NCBI GenBank assembly: GCA_016700155.1 | Contig: CP065001.1 | Span: 620,001 to 684,000 of the forward strand | DNA from: Ignavibacteriales bacterium | Lineage (GTDB): Bacteria > Bacteroidota > Ignavibacteria > Ignavibacteriales > Ignavibacteriaceae | Direction: 5' to 3' | Length of the DNA: 64,000 bases | In this document: piece by piece, positions 46,662 through 56,185 of the stretch | How the letters are laid out: each line of letters starts with the position of its first letter | Numbering within the stretch: position 1 is the first letter of the stretch | The notes under the pieces: generated by a model | The model's input: the letters and a program-made list of their open reading frames with translations, nothing else | Told to the model about the DNA's origin: nothing | Database searches by the model: none | Program-made: the position numbers and the translations under genes

Positions 46662-49600
46662 ATGAAAAGGGTAATTTGTTTTACGGGGATATTGTTAGTT
46701 GTTTATTCATTTTTTTTAGCAATTAATGTAAATGGGCAAACAGAAAAAAACCGCACACAAAAAATCTCCACTAATGATCATTACAAATATATAGCTATAA
46801 ATGAAGTACTGATGTGGGTATCAAACAACGGAGATGGCTCACACGACCCAAGAACAGATGGCAATGGATATTACTGGCCGACAGTAAACGGCAATAATGA
46901 TCCACCTATTCCACCGAATTACCGAAAATCGGCAATCTTTGAAGACGGACTAGTCTATGGAGGAAAAGTAAACGGACAAATAAGAGTAAACGGAAATACG
47001 CACAGAAAGGGACTTCAGGCAGGCAGGATATTATCCCCCGGAGTAGCAGACGATCCCACGTTACTAAAGTACAGAGTATACAGAATAAGAAAAGACTGGC
47101 AGTCATTTCCACCTGGACCAGTAAGAACAGAACTGGAAAGAGATTACAATGAATGGCCTGTAGAAGATGGAGCACCTTGGGAAGATGTAAACGGAGACGG
47201 AGTATTTACAAGAAGTGTGGATAAACCAAAGTTCGATGGCGACGAAGTGTTATGGTATGTGGCGAATGATCTTGATACAGCAAGAACCGCGTTTACATAT
47301 GGCTCGCCTCCATTGGGTTTAGAGTTTCAGACTACGATTTACGGATACTTTGCCGATAGTATAAATTTACTTGGCAACGTAGTATTTAAAAAATATAAGG
47401 TGATAAATAAAAGCGATACCGCAATAACAGATATGTACTTCTCTTATTGGACTGATGATGATCTAGGAGACGCTGCTGATGATTATATCGGATGTGATAC
47501 AATACTAAGGTTGGGATTCACGTACAACGGAGATAATGATGACGGAGGTGGGACCGGTAATTCTTATGGTTCTGCACCGCCTGCTGTTGGTCATCTATTC
47601 CTTCAATCCCCGGTTGAACCAGGGTCATTAAATGATAGTGCATATTATAATGGTCGTTGGCATACAGGAATTAAAAATGTACAGTTAAGTTCATTTATTC
47701 TTTTCATTGGCGGAAGTGCACTTTATAGAGATCCTTCGCAAGGAGTTTACTCTGGTAGTCTTGAATTGTACAATTACCTTCAAGGGAAGGTCTGGGATGG
47801 TACAGATTATAAAGATCCAAATACAAATATTACAACACGCTTTTGTTTGTCAGGAGATCCTGTTAATGGTTCAGGATGGTATGAAGGGGCAGGCTGGCCT
47901 AATGGACAATCTGCTGGTGACAGAAGATATTTGTTATCTGCAGGTCCGTTCAATATGTCTCCGGGTGATACGCAGGAAGTTGTAATCGCAATACTCATTT
48001 CAAAAGGTACCAACAATATCAACAGCTTAGCGGAATTAAAAAGGGATGCACAAATACTGGTAAATACATACACAGATAATTTTAAATTCAAAGTTGAGAT
48101 AACTTCACCTGAATTAAAAACGTATTCTGAAGAAAACAAAATAGTACTTTGGTGGCAGGATGACATAGAGTCATTTGATGAAATTGATAAAAGCCTGATG
48201 TATGGCAGTTTTTCTGACAGTACATATACGTTTGAGGGATATAAAATCTGGCAGTTTGAAGATACTTCAGGAACTAATCCTCAATTATTCGCAATCTATG
48301 ATAAAGAAAATGATGTTCAGCAGGTTAAGGATTATGTTATAATAAACGGTTTGCGGGAATACATTACTGTATTAAACAGTCCTAATCTAGGATTACAGCG
48401 TTATATCAATATTACAAGGGATTCAATTAGTCATACTCCTCTATTAGATGGCACACCCTACTATTTTGGCTTATCCACATACGCCCATTCAACAAATAGC
48501 TTTCCAAAAATAATTGAAAGTCTCCCCAAAATCATAGAGGTTATCCCCGGTAAAAAACCTATTGATGTTACATACACGTATTCTGGTGGTGATACTATTT
48601 TTCTAAATCAAACACATGGTGCTAGTGATGTATCTGCAAAATTATTTGTTGAGGTCCCGTCACTTTTGAAAGGGGATACATATGAAGTGCAAATGAAAGT
48701 TGCTGAAGATAGTTACTCATATTTTTTTATCAATAAGACATCTAACGATACTTTGTTAAAGAGTAATACGATTAATAATGAACCGGATGTAAGCAACACT
48801 CTTTTTGATGGTATGAAATTAATCGTTGATATAGATGATGATATTTTCATTCCAAGTCATACTGTCAAAAAAGTAATTGAATATAAAGGTCCGGGCGGTA
48901 GTTTCCTAAATCCACCACCCGATGTTTTTGAAAGTCAAAATTCAACGAATCAATGGCAGATTAAATCAATTTACTATAGTGCTAATAATTATGTGGTTGG
49001 CGATATACATAGTTTGAATTACAGGAGTTTACTCAATGATAAAGATTATGAAATACGATTCACTGGTTCCGGGAGTGAATATTATACAACAGGGTATAGG
49101 CCTGCATTTCCTACCTTTGAATCGAATCCCAAAGGCAAAGGCAGGGTACCATTTGAAGTTTGGGAATTAAGCCGGGATAATTCAGAACCACCTAAAAGGT
49201 TATTTATTAAAACTGAAGATGGAAAACTATCAATTCGGGATACATCATGGAGTAAAGATGATGTCAATAATTACTGGGAAAGTGTTTACACTTATGTCGG
49301 AACTCAAGATTACTCGGAGCCGCTTCCTCAATTAAGCGGAGTAATATCCAGTCAACAACATAGATTTGGTAATTTTAGTATTGTAGGAAATCTTCCTGAA
49401 GAAGGAACTGTAATAAGAATAAATACGAAAAAACCACCAAGAGCCGGAGATGTATTTACCGCTGTAGCCACAGCTCCGACAAGAAATAATTTTGAAAACG
49501 CAAAACAGAATATTGAGAAGATAACCATCTTCCCTAACCCATACTTCGGCAGCAGCAGCCTTGAGGCAGGAGGGACAGAAAGATTAGTAAGGTTGACTAA

Positions 49601-49808
49601 CCTTCCTCAGAATGTGATAGTTAGAATATATTCACTCGCAGGAGTTTTCATAAAAAGAATTGACAAGGATACACCATCACCCTGGCTGGATTGGGATTTA
49701 AGGAATGAAGAAGGAAGTCTGGTTGGGAGCGGAATATATTTGGTATATCTTGATATGCCTGGCATAGGAACAAAAATATTAAAACTTGCAGTAGTTCAAA
49801 GCAATTAA
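46662..49808 (+). CDS. Large secreted T9SS-type protein, paralog 2 (1,048 aa)
   Basis: First of three tandem copies. Signal peptide about 1-26 (ends VNGQ). The N-terminal ~280 residues share with the other copies EVLMWVSNNGDGSHDPRTDG, KSAIFEDGLVYGGKVNGQIR, DYNEWPVEDGAPWEDVNGDG and VFKKYKVINKSDTAITDMYF. The insertion TVNGNNDPPIPPNYR, absent in the other copies, follows YYWP. The middle (about 300-900) is divergent, with one FN3-like unit (TYTFEGYKIWQFEDTSG). The C-terminal ~110 residues (EEGTVIRINTKKPPRAGDVF to LKLAVVQSN) are nearly the same as in copies 3 and 4 and resemble a T9SS type A sorting domain. Function unknown. Confidence 0.8.
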   Translation: MKRVICFTGILLVVYSFFLAINVNGQTEKNRTQKISTNDHYKYIAINEVLMWVSNNGDGSHDPRTDGNGYYWPTVNGNNDPPIPPNYRKSAIFEDGLVYGGKVNGQIRVNGNTHRKGLQAGRILSPGVADDPTLLKYRVYRIRKDWQSFPPGPVRTELERDYNEWPVEDGAPWEDVNGDGVFTRSVDKPKFDGDEVLWYVANDLDTARTAFTYGSPPLGLEFQTTIYGYFADSINLLGNVVFKKYKVINKSDTAITDMYFSYWTDDDLGDAADDYIGCDTILRLGFTYNGDNDDGGGTGNSYGSAPPAVGHLFLQSPVEPGSLNDSAYYNGRWHTGIKNVQLSSFILFIGGSALYRDPSQGVYSGSLELYNYLQGKVWDGTDYKDPNTNITTRFCLSGDPVNGSGWYEGAGWPNGQSAGDRRYLLSAGPFNMSPGDTQEVVIAILISKGTNNINSLAELKRDAQILVNTYTDNFKFKVEITSPELKTYSEENKIVLWWQDDIESFDEIDKSLMYGSFSDSTYTFEGYKIWQFEDTSGTNPQLFAIYDKENDVQQVKDYVIINGLREYITVLNSPNLGLQRYINITRDSISHTPLLDGTPYYFGLSTYAHSTNSFPKIIESLPKIIEVIPGKKPIDVTYTYSGGDTIFLNQTHGASDVSAKLFVEVPSLLKGDTYEVQMKVAEDSYSYFFINKTSNDTLLKSNTINNEPDVSNTLFDGMKLIVDIDDDIFIPSHTVKKVIEYKGPGGSFLNPPPDVFESQNSTNQWQIKSIYYSANNYVVGDIHSLNYRSLLNDKDYEIRFTGSGSEYYTTGYRPAFPTFESNPKGKGRVPFEVWELSRDNSEPPKRLFIKTEDGKLSIRDTSWSKDDVNNYWESVYTYVGTQDYSEPLPQLSGVISSQQHRFGNFSIVGNLPEEGTVIRINTKKPPRAGDVFTAVATAPTRNNFENAKQNIEKITIFPNPYFGSSSLEAGGTERLVRLTNLPQNVIVRIYSLAGVFIKRIDKDTPSPWLDWDLRNEEGSLVGSGIYLVYLDMPGIGTKILKLAVVQSN

Positions 49809-49839
49809 AAATAATTAGCTCCAAAAAAGGAGAACTAAA
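49809..49839 (+). promoter_or_regulatory. Conserved spacer with ribosome-site hairpin (copy 1)
   Basis: Between paralogs 2 and 3. CTCC (49819-49822) can pair with the ribosome-binding GGAG (49829-49832) around an A6 loop, 7 bases before the ATG. The same spacer, with one extra A, recurs at 52966-52997, so it was duplicated with the genes. Confidence 0.5.
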
Positions 49840-52800
49840 ATGAAAAGGTTAATTTATTTAACGGGGATACTGTTAGTTGTTTATTCATTTTTTTTAGCAA
49901 ATAACGTAAATGGGCAAACAGAAAAAAACCGCACACAAAAAATCTCTACTAATGATCATTACAAATATATAGCTATAAATGAAGTCTTGATGTGGGTATC
50001 AAACAACGGAGATGGCTCACACGACCCAAGAACAGATGGCAATGGATATTACTGGCCCAGAGGAGAGTTTGCGACTAAATCGGCAATCTTTGAAGACGGA
50101 CTAGTCTATGGAGGAAAAGTAAACGGACAGATAAGAGTGAACGGAAACACTCACAGACAAGGGCTTCAGGCAGGCAGGATATTATCCCCCGGAGTAGCAG
50201 ACGATCCCACATTACCAAAGTACAGAGTATACAGAATAAGAAAAGACTGGCAGTCATTTCCACCTGGACCAGTAAGAACAGAACTGGAAAGAGATTACAA
50301 TGAATGGCCTGTAGAAGATGGAGCACCTTGGGAAGATATAAACGGAGACGGTGTATTTACAAGAAGTGTGGATAAACCAAAGTTTGAAGGTGATGAGGTA
50401 CTGTGGTATGTATCAAATGACCTTGATACAGGCAGAACGAGTTTCACTTACGGCTCACCGCCGATGGGACTGGAATTTCAAACAACTGTGTATGGATTCT
50501 TTGCGGACAGTTCCAACTTACTGGGCAATGTAGTGTTTAAAAAATATAAAGTGATCAATAAGAACGATACTGCAATCACAGATATGTATTTTTCCTACTG
50601 GACGGATGATGATTTAGGTGATGCTTCTGATGACTTTGTCGGATTTGATACGACATTACATTTGGGGTACACTTACAACGCAGACAATGATGATGGAGGA
50701 GGGGAAGGTACTACTTATGGTTTTGCGCCTCCCGCTGTCGGTCACATGATTATCCAGGCGCCGATTGTTCCTGCTGCATTTAATGATAGTGCTTTTTACA
50801 ACGGCAGATGGCGGAAGGGTTCCCAAAATTTAAAAATGCAAGCTACAGGGCTTATCATTAAAGGCAACTCACCCTGGCCCCGGGACTGTCAGCAGGGGGT
50901 ATATGCAGGAACACTAGAATGGTATAATTTGTTTCAAGGGTTACATAACTTCGGCACCGAAATAATTAATCCTATAACAAACACTCCAACTAAATTTCCC
51001 CTTTGCGGTGATCCGGTTATGCAAACAGGTTGGTATGAAGGCTCCGGTTGGCCAGGTGGTCCTTCTCCGGCTGATCGAAGATTTCACATGCCGGTTGGTC
51101 CATTTAATATGGCGCCTGGCGATACACAAGAAGTTGTGATTGCAATATTGATTTCAAAAAGTGATGATAATATTCATAGCGTGGGTTTATTAAAGAAAGA
51201 TGCTGCAGAGTTAAAAGGGTTATATGAATCTGGTTTTCAAAATGAATTCACTCTTTCTTCTCCAATTCCTCATGCATTTGTCCAGGAAGGTAAAGTTTCA
51301 TTGTGGTGGGGTAATGATAACGAGAATTTTGAACAAACTGATAAACTTATTTCTCATAAAAATTACAGTGATTCAACCTATAACTTTGAAGGTTATAAAA
51401 TCTGGCAGTTTACAGATTCGTTAGGAAGTAATCCCGAACTTCTGGCAGTCTATGATTATCAAAATGATGTTCAGTTAGTAAAGCAGTATGTACTGCTGAA
51501 CGGGCTGCCAGAATATATCACAGTACTAAACTCCCCTAACCTGGGACTAAAACATTTTTTATCAATAGAGCGGGATACGATTAATCAACAACGATTATTG
51601 GATGGATTTCCTTACTACTTCGGTATATCATCTTTTGCATATTCACCACATAGTTTTCAAAAAATATTGGAAAGTAAACCTCAAATAATAACCGTGATAC
51701 CTGGCAGGAAATCCATCGATGTTACTTATAATTATTCAGTTGGTGATACAATACGAATGCAGCAAACATCTGGCACAACGGATGCGGATTTAGGCATAAT
51801 TGTTATTGATCCGGGAGTTTTGAATGATGATGTTTATGAAGTCTCATTTGTTGATGTGAGAACAAGTGGTTCCAACACAAAATTTATTTATAATATTCGA
51901 AATACAACTTCAAATGATACACTGGTAATAGACTCGGTTGATTTCAGTAGTCACACACAGGAAAGCAGCATTATCAACGGGCTGATGTTTTTGGTTGATG
52001 TTACTAAATCCATTACCAGCACCAATAAATTTTTAAAAAATGTTGTCGAGGTAAATGGACCCGGTGGAATTTTATTACCCGAACCAGTCAGTGTGTTTGA
52101 GCAATTTAATTCAACTGGCAATTGGAAAATTGAGACGCTTAAGATCGATGGAACTTCCGGAACTTTGCAGGAATTAAACTACTTTAATAGAGATTATAAT
52201 GATGACCTTGAAATTAGATTTACTAATACAGGCAGTGAATATTATACCACAGGTTATTCAGAAATAAGTCCCATTTTAAGAGATAACCCTAAGGGTAAAG
52301 GACGTGTACCTTTTGAAATTTGGAAAATTAATCGGGACGGAGCTGCTGACCAGCGACTTTATATTAAAATATTTGATAATGGTTTGATCATCCGGGATAC
52401 CTCATGGAGTTATAGTTCAACCCTAAACAGATGGGAGAGTATTCACGCTTATGTTCCTGCTGTTCCATATCAGGAGCCGATACCTGATAATTCCGGGACA
52501 TCAAATTCATCACAACATTTACTTGGTCTTTTTAGTATTGTAGGAAATCTTCCTGAAGAAGGAACTGTAATAAGAGTAAATACGAAAAAACCACCAAGAG
52601 CCGGAGATGTATTTACCGCTGTAGCTACAGCTCCGACAAGAAATAATTTTGAAAACGCAAAACAGAATATTGACCAGATAACCATCTTCCCGAACCCATA
52701 CTTCGGCAGCAGCAGTCTTGAAGCAGGGGGAACGGAGAGAATAGTGAGACTGACAAACCTGCCACAAAATGTAATAGTAAGGATATATTCATTAGCAGGA

Positions 52801-52965
52801 GTGTTCATAAAAAGAATAGATAAAGAGACACCATCACCCTGGCTGGATTGGGATTTAAGGAATGAAGAAGGAAGTCTGGTGGGGAGCGGAGTATATCTGG
52901 TATATCTCGATATGCCAGGTATTGGAACAAAAATATTAAAACTTGCAGTGGTTCAAAGTAACTAA
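49840..52965 (+). CDS. Large secreted T9SS-type protein, paralog 3 (1,041 aa)
   Basis: Its first ~540 bases are nearly identical to paralog 2 apart from the WPRGEFATKSAIF variant, then similarity drops quickly. Signal peptide about 1-26. The DINGDGVFT motif (nt 50334-50360) could bind calcium. Middle region with FN3-like TYNFEGYKIWQFTDSLG and PYYFGISSFAYSPHSF. The last ~110 residues match paralogs 2 and 4, including a 119-base stretch (52717-52835) identical to paralog 4. Expected to be displayed on or released from the surface through the T9SS. No catalytic motif recognised. Confidence 0.8.
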   Translation: MKRLIYLTGILLVVYSFFLANNVNGQTEKNRTQKISTNDHYKYIAINEVLMWVSNNGDGSHDPRTDGNGYYWPRGEFATKSAIFEDGLVYGGKVNGQIRVNGNTHRQGLQAGRILSPGVADDPTLPKYRVYRIRKDWQSFPPGPVRTELERDYNEWPVEDGAPWEDINGDGVFTRSVDKPKFEGDEVLWYVSNDLDTGRTSFTYGSPPMGLEFQTTVYGFFADSSNLLGNVVFKKYKVINKNDTAITDMYFSYWTDDDLGDASDDFVGFDTTLHLGYTYNADNDDGGGEGTTYGFAPPAVGHMIIQAPIVPAAFNDSAFYNGRWRKGSQNLKMQATGLIIKGNSPWPRDCQQGVYAGTLEWYNLFQGLHNFGTEIINPITNTPTKFPLCGDPVMQTGWYEGSGWPGGPSPADRRFHMPVGPFNMAPGDTQEVVIAILISKSDDNIHSVGLLKKDAAELKGLYESGFQNEFTLSSPIPHAFVQEGKVSLWWGNDNENFEQTDKLISHKNYSDSTYNFEGYKIWQFTDSLGSNPELLAVYDYQNDVQLVKQYVLLNGLPEYITVLNSPNLGLKHFLSIERDTINQQRLLDGFPYYFGISSFAYSPHSFQKILESKPQIITVIPGRKSIDVTYNYSVGDTIRMQQTSGTTDADLGIIVIDPGVLNDDVYEVSFVDVRTSGSNTKFIYNIRNTTSNDTLVIDSVDFSSHTQESSIINGLMFLVDVTKSITSTNKFLKNVVEVNGPGGILLPEPVSVFEQFNSTGNWKIETLKIDGTSGTLQELNYFNRDYNDDLEIRFTNTGSEYYTTGYSEISPILRDNPKGKGRVPFEIWKINRDGAADQRLYIKIFDNGLIIRDTSWSYSSTLNRWESIHAYVPAVPYQEPIPDNSGTSNSSQHLLGLFSIVGNLPEEGTVIRVNTKKPPRAGDVFTAVATAPTRNNFENAKQNIDQITIFPNPYFGSSSLEAGGTERIVRLTNLPQNVIVRIYSLAGVFIKRIDKETPSPWLDWDLRNEEGSLVGSGVYLVYLDMPGIGTKILKLAVVQSN

Positions 52966-52997
52966 AAATAATTAGCTCCAAAAAAAGGAGAACTAAA
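52966..52997 (+). promoter_or_regulatory. Conserved spacer with ribosome-site hairpin (copy 2)
   Basis: Same arrangement as at 49809-49839: CTCC (52976-52979), A7 loop, GGAG (52987-52990), then AACTAAA and ATG. The pairing is only 4 bp and so at best a mild brake on ribosome binding. Confidence 0.5.
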
Positions 52998-55900
52998 ATG
53001 AAAAGGGCAATTTATGTTTTGGGGATTATACTATTACTCCACTCATATTTAATTGTGACGGACCTTCAGGGACAAACAGAAAAAAAACGCACACAAAAAA
53101 TCTCCGTGAATGATTCTTATAAGTACATCTCCATAAATGATATCCTTATGTGGGTATCAAACAATGGGGATGGTTCACATGATCCAATTAATGATGGCTC
53201 AGGATTTTATTGGCCTGGTGGAGAACTTGCAACTAAATCCGCAATTTTTGAAGACGGACTTGTATATGGCGATAAAGTAAACGGACAAATAAGAGTAAAT
53301 GGAAATACACACAGGCAGGGCTTACAAGCCGGAAAGATTTTATCAACAGGAATTGCAGATGATCCATCTTTAGAAAAATATAGAGTGCACAGAATCCGGA
53401 AAGACTGGAAACTATTTCCTGATGGAGCGATTAAGGATCAGCTTAAAAAAGATTATGATGAGTGGCCCGTTGAAGATGGTGCACCATGGGAAGATATCAA
53501 TGGTGATGGAATATTTACAAGAGGAATAGACGCACCAAAATTTGAGGGTGATGAGGTATTGTGGTACGTATCAAATGACCTTGATCCGTCGAGGACTAGT
53601 TTTACTTACGGCTCTTCGCCTATCGGATTAGAATTCCAAACAACTATCTACGGATATTTTGCTGACAGTTCAAATATTCTAGGCAACGTAGTTTTCAAAA
53701 AATATAAAATTATAAACAAGAGTAATGATCTTATTGAAGATATGTACTTCTCTTATTGGTCTGATGATGACGTTGGTGAACCAAGTGATGACTATGCTGG
53801 TTGCGACACAACATTATTGATGGGTTTTACCTACAATGGAGATAATGATGATGCCAGCTGGGGAAGTTTTTCGTACGGACTAAATCCACCGGCTGTTGGA
53901 CATATTTTTTTAGAAACACCAATATCTAATGGCACTAATTCAGATAGCGCATTTTATCAAGGAAGATGGATTACAGGTTTTTATAATGTTGGGATTACTT
54001 CATTCATTTCATTTTCAACTTGGTCAGGTCAATACTGGCCTGATCCTCAGCAAGGGATATATGAAGGATCACTGGAAATGTATAACTATATGAAAGGTAA
54101 ACTTTTGAATGGAAGTGATATTATTGATCCAACCACAAACTTAGTCACAAAATTTATTTATGCTGGCGATCCTGTTAATCAAACTGGATGGTATGAAAGT
54201 CCTGGCTGGAATCCGCCTAGTTATTCTGATAAAAGGTACTTGATGACAAGTGGTCCGGTGAATATGTCGCCTGGCGATACACAGGAAGTTGTAGTTGCAA
54301 TTTTAATTGCAAAAGGAACAAGCAATCTCAATAGTATTACAAAATTGAAGGATGATGCGAGAAAAATCAAAGAACTATATTATAACGGACTTCGCTCACT
54401 GCCGAAAATAAATGCTCCAAATGTCAAATCATTCGTTGAAGATAAAAAAGTAATGTTATGGTGGTCTACTGACCTTGAAAACTACGAATCTTTGGACAGG
54501 ACACTTGTAAATACTAACACAGATGATTCTACATATAATTTTGAAGGGTATAAAGTGTGGCAATTTAGTGACCCGCTTGGAAATAACCCGACTTTAGTGA
54601 AAATATTCGATATTGAAAATGATGTGATCAATGTAAAAGATAATGTTTTAATTAATGGACAAAAAGAATATATAACTGTGTTGATAAGTCCGAATAAAGG
54701 ACTAGGTCGGCATATCGAAATTAAATATGATGAAATTAACCAAACAGAATTAAATAGCGGATCACCCTATTATTTTGCTGTTACTGCATATGCATATTCG
54801 CCAAATAGTTTTAAAAAGATAATTGAAAGCGAATCTGAAATTTTAACACTTATTCCTGGCAAAAAACCCATCGATATTGTTTACAATTATGATGAAGGTG
54901 ATACAATTCATTTTAAACAAACAGTTGGTGAAACCGATCTTTCGGCCGTGTTAATCGTTCTGGATCCAAATTCGCTCACCGGTGATACATATGAATTAAC
55001 ATTCAGAGATTCTTTGGAAAACTATTTTTATAGCCTGACTAATAAGACTAAGGGATATTCATTCGTTAATAACGCCAAACTTCATTCTATCGATTTCAGA
55101 GATTCTTTGATTTACGATGGTTTACTATTCAGGTTTAATGTTGGGAATTGGGGAAACTATTATGAAAGAATAAAAAATGTTCTTGAAACAAATGGCCCGG
55201 GAGGAACACAATTATCGGAACCGAAGGATGTATTTGAAAAATTCAATTCCACAGGAAAGTGGAAAATTGGAACTTTCACCTTTGCAGGTACACACCGATG
55301 GATTCAAGATTTGAATCATCTAAGTCAAATCAACGATGAAGATATTGAAATTCGTTTTACAGAATCTGGCAGTGAATATTACACAACCGGTTATACATTG
55401 ATTTCACCTTATCTGCGCAGTGATCCTAAAGGAAAAGGAAGGGTTCCATTTGAAGTATGGAAGATAAATAGGGATGGAAGTCCGGATGAAAGACTTTATA
55501 TTAAAACAATAGACAACAATCTTGTTTATCGGGATACTGCCTGGGGGTTCAGTTCTTCTCTAAATAGATGGGAAAGTATATACATTTATAGAGGAGAACC
55601 ATATCAAGAGCCATTGCCTGATTATTCCGGACCATCTATTACTATGCAACATTTAATTGGTCATCTCAGTATAAATGGCGAACTCCCTGAACCCGGCACA
55701 GTAATCCGAATCAACACATACAAACCACCGGTAACCGGAGATGTATTTACTGCCGTTGCTACAGCACCGACAAGAAATAATTTTGAAAACGCAAAACAGA
55801 ATATTGATCAGATAAACATCTTTCCGAATCCGTACTTTGGCAGCAGCAGCCTTGAAGCAGGGGGAACGGAGAGAATAGTGAGACTGACAAACCTGCCACA

Positions 55901-56099
55901 AAATGTAATAGTAAGGATATATTCATTAGCAGGAGTGTTCATAAAAAGAATAGATAAAGAGACACCATCTCCCTGGTTGGATTGGGATTTACGCAATGAA
56001 GACGGAAGTCTGGTGGGGAGCGGAGTATATCTGGTATATCTCGATATGCCTGGTATTGGAACAAAGATATTAAAACTTGCTGTTGTTCAGAGTAATTGA
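52998..56099 (+). CDS. Large secreted T9SS-type protein, paralog 4 (1,033 aa)
   Basis: Last copy of the array. Signal peptide about 1-26 (ends LQGQ). The N-terminal domain is recognisably the same (DILMWVSNNGDGSHDPINDG, FEDGLVYGDKVNGQIRVNG, DEWPVEDGAPWEDINGDG) but more diverged at DNA level than between copies 2 and 3. The middle differs (YDEGDTIHFKQTVGETDLSA). The final ~90 residues return to near-identity with copies 2 and 3. The DNA of this copy is more like the housekeeping genes in its middle. Function unknown. Confidence 0.8.
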   Translation: MKRAIYVLGIILLLHSYLIVTDLQGQTEKKRTQKISVNDSYKYISINDILMWVSNNGDGSHDPINDGSGFYWPGGELATKSAIFEDGLVYGDKVNGQIRVNGNTHRQGLQAGKILSTGIADDPSLEKYRVHRIRKDWKLFPDGAIKDQLKKDYDEWPVEDGAPWEDINGDGIFTRGIDAPKFEGDEVLWYVSNDLDPSRTSFTYGSSPIGLEFQTTIYGYFADSSNILGNVVFKKYKIINKSNDLIEDMYFSYWSDDDVGEPSDDYAGCDTTLLMGFTYNGDNDDASWGSFSYGLNPPAVGHIFLETPISNGTNSDSAFYQGRWITGFYNVGITSFISFSTWSGQYWPDPQQGIYEGSLEMYNYMKGKLLNGSDIIDPTTNLVTKFIYAGDPVNQTGWYESPGWNPPSYSDKRYLMTSGPVNMSPGDTQEVVVAILIAKGTSNLNSITKLKDDARKIKELYYNGLRSLPKINAPNVKSFVEDKKVMLWWSTDLENYESLDRTLVNTNTDDSTYNFEGYKVWQFSDPLGNNPTLVKIFDIENDVINVKDNVLINGQKEYITVLISPNKGLGRHIEIKYDEINQTELNSGSPYYFAVTAYAYSPNSFKKIIESESEILTLIPGKKPIDIVYNYDEGDTIHFKQTVGETDLSAVLIVLDPNSLTGDTYELTFRDSLENYFYSLTNKTKGYSFVNNAKLHSIDFRDSLIYDGLLFRFNVGNWGNYYERIKNVLETNGPGGTQLSEPKDVFEKFNSTGKWKIGTFTFAGTHRWIQDLNHLSQINDEDIEIRFTESGSEYYTTGYTLISPYLRSDPKGKGRVPFEVWKINRDGSPDERLYIKTIDNNLVYRDTAWGFSSSLNRWESIYIYRGEPYQEPLPDYSGPSITMQHLIGHLSINGELPEPGTVIRINTYKPPVTGDVFTAVATAPTRNNFENAKQNIDQINIFPNPYFGSSSLEAGGTERIVRLTNLPQNVIVRIYSLAGVFIKRIDKETPSPWLDWDLRNEDGSLVGSGVYLVYLDMPGIGTKILKLAVVQSN

Positions 56100-56149
56100 G
56101 GAATTTGTCAGCAGCAAAGAATTAACAAAAAATATCATCATCTTTAGTT

Positions 56150-56185
56150 ATTTTTCACAGGTAAATTTTAAATGCTGTGAAAAAT
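56150..56185 (+). promoter_or_regulatory. 11-bp inverted repeat covering the acyltransferase start codon
   Basis: ATTTTTCACAG (56150-56160) and CTGTGAAAAAT (56175-56185) are a perfect inverted repeat with a 14-base loop. The right arm contains the GTG start at 56177. It can act as a hairpin hiding the start, as a weak terminator of the paralog array, or as an operator. Confidence 0.5.

Noticed and set aside
46906..50326. Two similar minus-strand frames (46906-47175 and 50075-50326)
   Set aside because: They are shadows; they resemble each other only because the sense DNA of paralogs 2 and 3 is nearly identical there.
46662..56099. Tandem repeats as a CRISPR array or an integron
   Set aside because: Repeat units are 3-kb genes, not short repeats with spacers; no cas genes, integrase or attC-like sites were seen.
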